64,000 nt of DNA. Origin: an uncultured Collinsella sp. (GTDB lineage: Bacteria; Actinomycetota; Coriobacteriia; Coriobacteriales; Coriobacteriaceae). Position numbers and translations under genes: made by a program. The stretch is taken from assembly GCA_900757495.1 (NCBI GenBank), contig CAAENX010000023.1:124001-188000 (forward strand), read 5' to 3'. Under the pieces are notes generated by a model that saw only the letters and a list, made by a program, of their open reading frames with translations, made no database searches and was not told the DNA's origin. Below are positions 25,540 to 34,500 of the stretch, one piece after another (position 1 is the stretch's first letter; the number at the start of each line of letters is the position of its first letter).

Positions 25540-26083
25540 GTACGGGAGAGCCGACGATGGACAAGACACTAATATATAGGCATCGATGTTCGATATAGGC
25601 ATCGATGTTCGACAAAAGTTTAAGCGTCACAAAAAGCTCAATTGCATATTATTCTAAAGGTATGCTTAATTAAGTACCTTTAATTGCAGGTATAACCGTT
25701 CATCGATTTGTTGCCCAAATTATTAAATGCATATTCGCATTAAATAGAAATAGTTTTATGAATATCAGTAGAATGTAAGCATATCGGTATGCTGCCCAGC
25801 TGCTCCGAATTGGGCATCTGAGCTTACGGTTTATACTGCCGCCTCAAAAGATGTTTGCGTTAACACCTCGCTGACCATGGATAACGGCGCTCAGATCCCC
25901 AAAACCGTTCGCCGCTCACCGCTCGAGAAGCGGATTGTTTTTAAGTTACAAGTAAAGCGTGTTTTTAGTATCAGTCCACTCTGTGTCGAGGCTGCGCAGG
26001 GTGCGCTTACGCAACGCGTGGACGAGCAAGCCGCAATAGACAACGGTCCTCTTTGCGGAGCTTTAGAAAGGGGCGCTGCTGCC
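25540..26083. promoter_or_regulatory. AT-rich leader upstream of the beta-galactosidase gene
   Basis: No gene is supported; an open frame at 25877 lacks a ribosome binding site and protein-like composition. A 19-base tandem repeat (ATAGGCATCGATGTTCGA, two copies, 25576-25613) and an AT-rich block (25620-25790) are present. TTGGGC (25810-25815) and TATACT (25832-25837), 16 bases apart, form the best promoter candidate. GAAAGGGG (about 26067-26073) precedes ATG 26084, the probable true start of the next gene. Confidence 0.5.
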
Positions 26084-26117
26084 ATGGTAAGTAACGGTCG
26101 TGTAGTTAGGTGGGCAC

Positions 26118-26124
26118 GGGGGGG
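26118..26124 (+). repeat. Run of seven G in the signal-peptide region
   Basis: With seven G the ATG at 26084 (with its GAAAGGGG site) is out of frame with the downstream gene. Loss of one G would give MVSNGRVVRWARG followed in frame by AVCAAAFAAAAFTLPVAQA, a standard signal peptide. Confidence 0.7.
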
Positions 26125-26126
26125 CG

Positions 26127-29100
26127 GTGTGCGCGGCGGCATTTGCTGCGGCTGCGTTCACCCTTCCCGTAGCCCAGGCGTGGGCAGCGGGCGATGTTTC
26201 GCCCGAGTTGCGCTCGCAGACGCAGACTCAGATGAGTTCTGCGCCCGAGATCGCTTATGTGAGTAACGTGAGCGATCCGTCTCAACGTACGGTTTCGTTT
26301 AACGACAACTGGAAATTCAACCTGGGCGACGCCAGCGGCGCTCAGGCCGGCTCTTTCGATGACTCGTCGTGGCAGTACGTCACGCTTCCGCATGACTACA
26401 GCATCGATCAGGACTATGCGTCCAACCTCGAGGCCGAGAGCGCCTATAAGCCGGGCGGTATCGGCTGGTATCGCAAGAGCTTCTTTCTCGATAGCACTCT
26501 TGCGGGCAAGCTGATTCGCATCGATTTCGATGGTGTCTACATGGATGCCACCGTTTGGGTCAACGGTACCGAGCTGGGCAACCATCCGTATGGCTACACG
26601 CCCTTCTCGTTCGACCTCACCCCGCACCTCAAGACGGGCGAGGAGAATACCATCGCCGTCAAGGTCAACCATCAGGTTCCTTCCAGCCGTTGGTATTCTG
26701 GCTCGGGCATCGGTCGCAATGTCGACCTCGTGGTGACCGACAAGGTTTCTGTGACGAGAGACGGCGTCCACGTGAGCGCTCCTCAGCTCCAGAGCGAGAA
26801 CGGTGGCAACGTGACCACCAAGCTCTCGTCCACCATTGTTAATAATGGTGACAAGGACGCTAACGTGACGCTCGTGCAGACCATCTTCCCTAAGGGTGGC
26901 AAGGTCGAACAGGCCATCGGCACTGTGACTACCGACGCTCAGGCTGTTGCCGCAGGCGAGTCCAAGACTATCGAGTCTCAGATCAGTGCTGCCAACCCGA
27001 GCCTTTGGTCCACCGAGTCCCCCAACCTCTACACGGTTCGCACCGATGTCAAGGTTGATGACAAGGTCGTCGACACGTATGACACGGTGTTCGGTTACCG
27101 CTGGTTTAACTACGATGTCACCAAAGGCTTTTCCCTTAACGGCAAGAATGTCAAGCTCAAGGGCGTCTGCATGCACCACGATCAGGGCGCCCTGGGTTCC
27201 GTCGATAGCCGTGCGGCTGTCGAGCGTCAGGTGCGTATCCTGAAGGAGATGGGCTGCAACTCCATCCGCACGTCTCACAACACGCCGTCTCGCGTGCTCG
27301 TTGAGGTGTGCGAGGAGCAGGGTATCCTGCTCGACGAGGAGATCTTCGACGGCTGGACCGATGCGAAGAACGGCAACAGCTTCGACTACGCTCGTTTCTT
27401 CAATAAGAAGGTCGGCGACTCCAAGATCATCGGCGCCAAGTCCGATCAGGTCTGGGCCGAGTTCGATCTTAAGGCGACCATCGCCCGTGACTTTAACTCT
27501 CCCTCGGTCGTCATGTGGTCCGTGGGTAACGAGATGATCACCGGTGGCACCAAGCCGTTTGACGAGACTGCTCAGCTCAACCTTATCAAGTGGACCAAAG
27601 AGGCCGACACCTCTCGTCCCGTGACGCTTGGCGACAACCAGCTCAAGAGTGGCTCGTGGAACTATCGGCCCGGCAACCTTGCCAACGCTGGCGGCCTGAT
27701 CGGCATTAACTATGCCGACGGCAGCATGTACGATCGGCTGCACGCCAATAACCCGTCTTGGAAGTTCTACGGTTCTGAGACCGTCTCGTCCGTTAACAGC
27801 CGTGGCGTTTATAACACGCTCGGCAGCATGGCCGATGCAGGCGGACACCAGCTTACTTCTTATGACACGTCTTACGTGAGCTGGGGCCACACGGCCTCCC
27901 AGGCATGGTATGACACCATCACTCGCGACTTTGTTGCCGGTGAGTATGTCTGGACCGGCTTCGACTACCTGGGCGAGCCCACCCCGTGGAACGGCGTTAC
28001 TGCCGGCGTCCAGGGTGGCGACTGGAGCATCGCGCCGAAGAACTCCTACTTTGGCATCATCGATACCGCCGGTCTGCCCAAGGATACGTTCTATCTGTAT
28101 CAGAGCCAGTGGAACGACAGCCTGCACACGCTGCATATCCTTCCTGCTTGGAAGAGCGGCATGGTCACGAAGGACAACAGCGGCAAGGTCAAGGTCGTTG
28201 TCTACACCGACGCCGCCGGCGTTGAGCTCTTCTTTACGCCTAAGGGCTCCACGACTCCGCAGTCGCTGGGCAAGAAGACGTTTACCAAGAAGACCACCGC
28301 TGCTGGCTACACCTATCAGATCTATGAGGGTGAGGGCAAGAGCGGTAAGACGGCCGAGAACCTCTGGCTCAGCTGGAATGTTCCGTATGCCGATGGCACC
28401 ATTACCGCCAAGGCCTATGACGAGAGCGGTCACGTTGTCTCGACCGAGAACTGGGATGGCCGTCAGAGCGTGACGACCACCGGTGCTGCCGCCAAGCTCG
28501 ACGCTTCGGTCGATCGTGCCGATCTTTCTGGCAAGGGCGACCTGGCTTATGTCACCGTGAGCGTCAAGGACCAGAACGGCAACATCGTTCCCGACGCCAA
28601 GAACAACGTGAAGTTTAAGGTCAGTGGCGCAGGCGAGCTCGCCGGTATCGACAACGGTAGCTCCCCCGACCATCAGTCCTACCGCGACAACAACCGCAAC
28701 GCCTGGGCTGGTCAGCTGGTGGGCATTGTGCGTTCCAACGGCAAGGGTGGCGACATCACCGTTACCGTGACTGCTGACGGTCTCGCTTCCAAGACGGTGA
28801 CGATCTCCTCTACGGGTTCCAGCGATCCTGCTGCTCCCAAGTCGATTTCGAGCCTGCTCTACTCCCGTTTCTACTATGTAAAGACGGGCAGCGAGCTTTC
28901 CCTGCCCAAGCAGGTTGACGTCAACTACTCTGACGGCACGTCCGAGAAGAAGAACGTTGCCTGGGACAACATCAACAAGGACGCTCTCTCCAAGCCTGGC
29001 ACCTTCCAGGTTTCCGGCGAGGTCGAGGGTGCCAAGGTCTCTTGCACCGTAACCGTGCTTGATGAGGTCGCGGCGCTTCTGAACTATTCGGCCACCACTC

Positions 29101-31406
29101 CGGTTGGTACCGTCGCATCGCTTCCCGATGCGCGTCCTGCCGCTATGGCCGACGGCACCGTCCTTAATGCGAGCTTCCCCGTTAAGTGGGAGACTCCGGC
29201 CGAGGATGCCTACAACAAGGCCGGCACGGTGACCGTCAAGGGCACCGCCAATGTCTTTGGTAAGGACCTGACTGTTACCGCTACGATTCGCGTTCAGAAC
29301 GAGAAAGTGACCATCGGTGACAACGTCGCTAACTGCGGCGCTCTCATGAGCGTCACGCAGAGCGTGCCCGAGAACAAGCAGTCCGACTCCCTGTCTGCTA
29401 TCAACGATGGCGTGACCGCCTTTACCCCCGGCAAGGGCGACGGCAGCGCAAACACTTCGTGCTGGTCCAACTATACCTATGCACAGGAGGAGGGCAACAC
29501 CAAGTCGAGCGTAACCTTTAACTACAACACCCAGCAGCGTCTGGGTCGTGCCGTGGTGCACTTCGTCGAGGATTCTTGGTCTGCAAGCTATCCCGATGCC
29601 GGCACCACCAAGCTCGAGGTTTCCGAGGACGGCAAGGCATGGCGCGAAGTTGCCACGACCGAGACCATCGGTTCTGCCAACAACCGCGTTAAGCCCTATA
29701 CCTACGAGTTCGAGCCGACGCTCGCTACGTTCGTGAGGTTCACCTTCACGAATAAGAACGTGACGCTCCCCAACGCCAAGCCCTGCGTCTGCATCACCGA
29801 GATCCAGCTGCTCGAGGCCAAGGGTAGCTTCGACACCAATACCGATGCTGCGCTCGATAGCCTGACGGTCAACGGCAAGAAGCTGAGCGCCAGCAATCTC
29901 GAGAAGGGCAGCTATTCCACTGCCGCCCTCTTTGCGACGGTTGAGGCCGTTCCGGCCAAGAACACCGCCGTTACCGTGCTGCCGGCTCACGACAACAAGA
30001 TCAACATCATCCTTGAGTCCGAAGACCACGCTACGCGCAAGACCTTTGTCATCAACCTGGCTGCTGACAGCAGCTCGAGCGTGCTGCCCGACGACAACGA
30101 TGAGCGCGACGTTCCCAATGAGGACATCAAGAACAAGGCTGCTGGCAGCGAGTTGAACCCCGCTTCTGGCAACGAGGGTCCCGTCGAGTTTGCGTTCGAT
30201 AAGAACAACGCCACGTACTTCCATACCAATTGGAGGAACGGCTTTAAGCCCAGCGCCGATCAGCTGTGGGTCTCTATGGAGCTCAAGGAGGCCACGAGCG
30301 TCGAGGCACTGCGCTACCTGCCGCGTAACTCCGGTGGCGACGGCGGCTACAACGGCATCGTTACCGATTACGAGATTCAGTATCGCGAGAACGAGTCCGA
30401 CGAATGGAAGACCATTTCCACTGGTCACTGGAAGGGCTACAAGGACGAGGGCTTTGAGATGGGCTGGCGTGTTGCTCAGTTCGATCACCCCGTCACGGCT
30501 AAGTACTTCCGCTTTAAGGCCAACGGCACCCAGGCTGCCAGCGGCGACAATGAGCACATGAGTGCCGCCGAGATCCGCCTGCGCAAGACGAGCCCGGCTA
30601 CCGAGATCAAGGCCGAGCAGGTTGCTGCTGCTGATGCCCTTGAGGTCGCGAACATCAACGACGAAGAGGACATCAAGGCTCAGATCGCCAAGACGGTCGA
30701 GGTTACGGTCGACGGCGAGAAGCTCACCTATGGCCTGGACTACAAGCTTGGCTTTGAGATGGGCGACGTGAGCGAGAACGGCCGTCAGGTCACCGTTACC
30801 GTGACCGGCATCGAGGACTACACGGGTTCTGTCGATAAGGTCGTAAACGTTACCGAGACCAAGCCGACGCTCGAGGGCATTGCGGTGAACGCCGATGCCG
30901 CCAAGCGCGCTTACACCGAGGGCGACAAGCTCGACCCGACCGGCCTGGTTCTGACGCTGTCCTACAGCAATGGCACCACGGACCAGGTTGAGTACAGCGA
31001 GTCGACCAAGAACGACTTTACGTTCAATCCGAGTCTGGACACGGAGCTGACGGAGAATGGCAACCTTGAGGTGACCGTTACCTATGGTGGCAAGTCCAAC
31101 AGCTACGTCGTTACCGTAAGCAAGAAGGCTCCGACCAAGCCGGACAAGCCCAACCCCGATCAGCCTAAGCCGGAGCAGCCCGGTGGCGGTAACCAGGGTG
31201 GCAACGGCAACCAGGGCAACACCGGTAATACCGGAAACAAGCCCGATGCATCTACCAAGCCCAGTGCCTCCGGCAAGCCCGGTAAGGGCAACGGAGTCAT
31301 GCCCGGCACGGGCGACTCCACGCTGATCGCAGTTGCGATGGCTGGCTTTGCTGGCGTGGCGGCTATCGCTTGGGGCATCGTTGCCCGCAAGCGCCGTCAG
31401 AACTAG
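26127..31406 (+). CDS. Sortase-anchored GH2 beta-galactosidase
   Basis: A 1759-residue extracellular enzyme (from GTG 26127; the likely native start ATG 26084 is out of frame through a G7 tract). Signal-peptide core, then GH2 sugar-binding (about 45-225), Ig-like (228-330) and TIM-barrel (335-640) domains. The acid/base is Glu469 (WSVGNEM) and the nucleophile Glu551 (FYGSETVSS). Next come Ig-like modules (about 655-1060), an F5/8 discoidin/CBM32-like domain (1061-1230), a second one (1328-1489), two more Ig-like modules, a Pro/Gly/Asn-rich linker, MPGTGD (near 1724), a membrane helix and RKRRQN. It probably removes terminal beta-galactose from host glycans. First of three glycosidases. Confidence 0.9.
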   Translation: MCAAAFAAAAFTLPVAQAWAAGDVSPELRSQTQTQMSSAPEIAYVSNVSDPSQRTVSFNDNWKFNLGDASGAQAGSFDDSSWQYVTLPHDYSIDQDYASNLEAESAYKPGGIGWYRKSFFLDSTLAGKLIRIDFDGVYMDATVWVNGTELGNHPYGYTPFSFDLTPHLKTGEENTIAVKVNHQVPSSRWYSGSGIGRNVDLVVTDKVSVTRDGVHVSAPQLQSENGGNVTTKLSSTIVNNGDKDANVTLVQTIFPKGGKVEQAIGTVTTDAQAVAAGESKTIESQISAANPSLWSTESPNLYTVRTDVKVDDKVVDTYDTVFGYRWFNYDVTKGFSLNGKNVKLKGVCMHHDQGALGSVDSRAAVERQVRILKEMGCNSIRTSHNTPSRVLVEVCEEQGILLDEEIFDGWTDAKNGNSFDYARFFNKKVGDSKIIGAKSDQVWAEFDLKATIARDFNSPSVVMWSVGNEMITGGTKPFDETAQLNLIKWTKEADTSRPVTLGDNQLKSGSWNYRPGNLANAGGLIGINYADGSMYDRLHANNPSWKFYGSETVSSVNSRGVYNTLGSMADAGGHQLTSYDTSYVSWGHTASQAWYDTITRDFVAGEYVWTGFDYLGEPTPWNGVTAGVQGGDWSIAPKNSYFGIIDTAGLPKDTFYLYQSQWNDSLHTLHILPAWKSGMVTKDNSGKVKVVVYTDAAGVELFFTPKGSTTPQSLGKKTFTKKTTAAGYTYQIYEGEGKSGKTAENLWLSWNVPYADGTITAKAYDESGHVVSTENWDGRQSVTTTGAAAKLDASVDRADLSGKGDLAYVTVSVKDQNGNIVPDAKNNVKFKVSGAGELAGIDNGSSPDHQSYRDNNRNAWAGQLVGIVRSNGKGGDITVTVTADGLASKTVTISSTGSSDPAAPKSISSLLYSRFYYVKTGSELSLPKQVDVNYSDGTSEKKNVAWDNINKDALSKPGTFQVSGEVEGAKVSCTVTVLDEVAALLNYSATTPVGTVASLPDARPAAMADGTVLNASFPVKWETPAEDAYNKAGTVTVKGTANVFGKDLTVTATIRVQNEKVTIGDNVANCGALMSVTQSVPENKQSDSLSAINDGVTAFTPGKGDGSANTSCWSNYTYAQEEGNTKSSVTFNYNTQQRLGRAVVHFVEDSWSASYPDAGTTKLEVSEDGKAWREVATTETIGSANNRVKPYTYEFEPTLATFVRFTFTNKNVTLPNAKPCVCITEIQLLEAKGSFDTNTDAALDSLTVNGKKLSASNLEKGSYSTAALFATVEAVPAKNTAVTVLPAHDNKINIILESEDHATRKTFVINLAADSSSSVLPDDNDERDVPNEDIKNKAAGSELNPASGNEGPVEFAFDKNNATYFHTNWRNGFKPSADQLWVSMELKEATSVEALRYLPRNSGGDGGYNGIVTDYEIQYRENESDEWKTISTGHWKGYKDEGFEMGWRVAQFDHPVTAKYFRFKANGTQAASGDNEHMSAAEIRLRKTSPATEIKAEQVAAADALEVANINDEEDIKAQIAKTVEVTVDGEKLTYGLDYKLGFEMGDVSENGRQVTVTVTGIEDYTGSVDKVVNVTETKPTLEGIAVNADAAKRAYTEGDKLDPTGLVLTLSYSNGTTDQVEYSESTKNDFTFNPSLDTELTENGNLEVTVTYGGKSNSYVVTVSKKAPTKPDKPNPDQPKPEQPGGGNQGGNGNQGNTGNTGNKPDASTKPSASGKPGKGNGVMPGTGDSTLIAVAMAGFAGVAAIAWGIVARKRRQN

Positions 31407-31408
31407 CG

Positions 31409-31461
31409 CGCCCTGATAGACGCGCCCCTTATAAGGAGGGGCGCGTCATCGTGCGTCAGGG
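31409..31461 (+). terminator. Nested hairpin between the GH2 and GH20 genes
   Basis: GACGCGCCCC (31419) pairs with GGGGCGCGTC (31438-31447), enclosed by GCCCTGA (31409) and TCAGGGC. There is no T tract directly after it, so it may be an attenuator or mRNA-stabilising structure rather than a full terminator. Confidence 0.55.
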
Positions 31462-31508
31462 CACTTCATCTATTTTGTAAGACATAAAGACAGGAAGGGA
31501 ACGTGAGT

Positions 31509-34500
31509 ATGACGGTACATAAGACCAAACTGCTTTGGCGTGTAACCGCCACGATTGCCTGCGTGTTTGCAATCGTGTTGGCGTCTTCGCTGCTCTATGC
31601 TCGACCTGCTGTGGCGGCTGAGGCAAATCTTGCCCTCAATAAAACCGCTGTAGCGGATAGCGAGGAGGCGAATTCGGTTCGTGCGGCCCTGGCCGTCGAC
31701 GGCAACGACTCCACGCGTTGGGGTAGTGCCGAGGATAACGCCGGTGGCGCCCATTGGATTTATGTCGACCTCGGGTCTTCCAAGACCGTAAAGAGGGCGA
31801 CGATCAAGTGGGAGTCCTACAAGGCAACTGGCTATAAACTTCAGTATGCGACGGGCAATACTGCCCCCGCCGCCAATAGCGCCGACTGGAAAGACGTCCA
31901 CACGTCTACCAATCGCCCGGCATCGCTTACCGATGCCATTACGTTTAACGCTCCCGTGACGGGACGCTTCTTCCGCCTGTACGTTACGGGCTTTACGAGT
32001 TCCGATCCCAAGGGCGCTGTTCCCGAGTGGCCCACCATCGCGGTTAACGAGTTCGAGCTCTACGGCGATGAGACCGCTGCTCCCTCTACCCAGGATCCGC
32101 AGCAGAATGTTGCTCGCGGCAAGAACGCTGTTGCCGATAGCGCAGAGGCAAGCACCCTCGGCGCTGCCAAGGCCGTCGACGGGAATACGTCTTCTTCGAG
32201 CTCCCGCTGGGCGAGTGCGGTTGACGCTACTGCCTCCCAGGACGGCGGTCCTCACTGGATCTATGTCGATCTGGGCCAGCAGCGCGACGTAAAGTGCGTC
32301 CGCGTGTTCTGGGAGCTGCGCAAGGCCAAGGGCTACAAGATTCAGATTGCCAATGGCGCGACCGCTCCGGCTGCCGATAGCTCTGATTGGCAGACCGTTT
32401 ACACCAACGACGGTCATCCTGCAAGCAAGACCGACCTGATTACCCTTGACCAGGTGCATCAAGCCCGCTTTGTCCGTCTGTATATCGATCACAACACCTA
32501 TGCCGACCCCGATGGCGGTGTCGCATGGGGCAACGTTTCCATCTTTGAGCTCGAGGTCTATGGCGGCACGCCCAAGATGGACATGAACGGCCTGGCCGAT
32601 GCCATCAAGGTCGAGGCTCCCAAGAAGGGCGATACGCAGCTCAAGGTCACCCTGCCGACCTCCGACGAGTACGACGTCACCTATAACGGTACCGACTACG
32701 AGCAGGTTATTGGCGCTCAGGCCGAGGATGGAACCATCCCCATCTATCAACCGATCGTCGATACGCAGGTCAAGGCCTCTTTTAAGGTGACCAAGAAGAG
32801 CGACAAGAACACCTATGCGTTCAAGGAAATCCCCGTTACCGTTCCTGGTAAGTTTCAGGTCGAGGCGGGCGATAACGTCGCTCCCGAGGTCCTGCCGCAG
32901 CTTCGTGAGTGGAAGGGCCGCTCCGGTTCCTTTGCTCCTACTGCGCAGACGCGCGTTGTTTACGACAACGATGAGTTCAAGACGGCCGCCGACGAGCTGG
33001 CCGCCGATTACAAGGACCTGTTTGGCTCCGAGCTTGCCGTCGTAAAGGGCGGCGCCGCCAACGCAGGCGATATCTTCCTGTCCAAGACCACTGACAAGTC
33101 CCTTGGTCTTCAGGACGAGGGCTATCTCATGGAGATTGGTGACTCCGTGAGCGTTAAGGCCGAGACCAAGACCGGTGCCTACTGGTCTACCCGTACCATC
33201 CTGCAGGCCCTTAAGACCGGTAACGGTTCTATCCCGCAGGGTGTCACCCGCGATTATCCGCTGTATAAGGTGCGTGGCCTGATTCTCGATGTGGGTCGTA
33301 AGACCTTCTCGCTCGACTGGCTCAAGCAGATGAGCAAGCAGCTCTCCTGGTTCAAGCTTAACGACTTCCAGGTCCACCTTTCCGACAACTACATTTGGGT
33401 CGAGGAGTATTCTGACGACACCGTTAACACCGCTTACAACGGATTCCGTCTGGAGTCCGACATCAAGAAGGGCGGCAACAACGGTAAGAACAAGGCCGAT
33501 CTGACGAGTACCGACGTGTGGTACTCCAAGGCCGATTTCCGTGAGTTCATCAAGCACTCGCGTGACCTCGGTGTCAACATCGTCCCCGAGTTCGACATGC
33601 CGGCACATTCCCTGGCACTCACCAACGTGCGTCCCGACCTGCGTACGCCTAAGTCCATGACGCATCGCGGCAACGACCACCTTAACCTGGCCGGAAAGTA
33701 CGATGAGTCCCTGGCCTTTGCGCTTTCCATCTGGGATGAGTACCTTACCGGTTCCAATCCCGTCTTCGACAACCAGACCATGGTTCACATTGGTGCTGAC
33801 GAGTACGAGGCCGACGGCAACGCGTATCGCAACTTCGTCAACGACCTCTTTAAGCACATGGAGGATTCGGGCCGCACCGCTCGCGTGTGGGGCAGCCTCA
33901 GCTGGATCAAGGGTTCCGTTGACGTTCAGGGTAAGGGCGCTGCCGGTCAGCACCGCCAGATGAACCTCTGGAGCAAGGACTGGGCCAAGATGGACGAGAT
34001 GTACAAGCTCGGCTTTGACCTGATCAACTGCATCGACAGCAGGTACTACATCGTTCCCAACGCCGGTTATTACTTCGATTACCTCAACGACAACACTATC
34101 TATAACTCTGCGATCAACAACTACAACAACGTTACGATTCCTGCTGGCGACGAGCAGATGATCGGTGGTGCCTTTGCCGTCTGGAACGACATGTGCGGCA
34201 AGAAGGAAAATGGCATCTCCGAGTACGATGTCTACGATCGCATCACCAACTCCGCGGGTCTGTACGCCGCTGCTACCTGGGGTAAGGGCTCTGCCGACGT
34301 TTCCGGCGCCAAGGCTACGGCCAAGAAGCTCGGCGACGCCCCCAACACCAACTTTGGTTACAAGACCACGGCCAACGCCGAGGGCACCGTCATGCAGCTT
34401 GGCATGGACGATGCCAAGGACGCTTCGGGCAACGGCAACAACCTCAACCTGAAGTCTGTCAAGAACGCCGAGGTCGTCGACGTCGACTTTAAGAAGGCGC

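Noticed and set aside
25877..26266. 129-codon open frame overlapping the beta-galactosidase start
   Set aside because: Its first 69 codons have no gene-like features. Its end is simply the out-of-frame reading created by the G7 tract.
26106..30557. A 1483-codon antisense open frame opposite the beta-galactosidase gene
   Set aside because: It mirrors the codon bias of the + strand gene. The product has repetitive Val/Leu/Gly/Asp composition, no start signal and no motif. The same applies to the antisense frames at 31470-36287, 38311-41802, 903-2453, 5533-7614 and 9578-12202.
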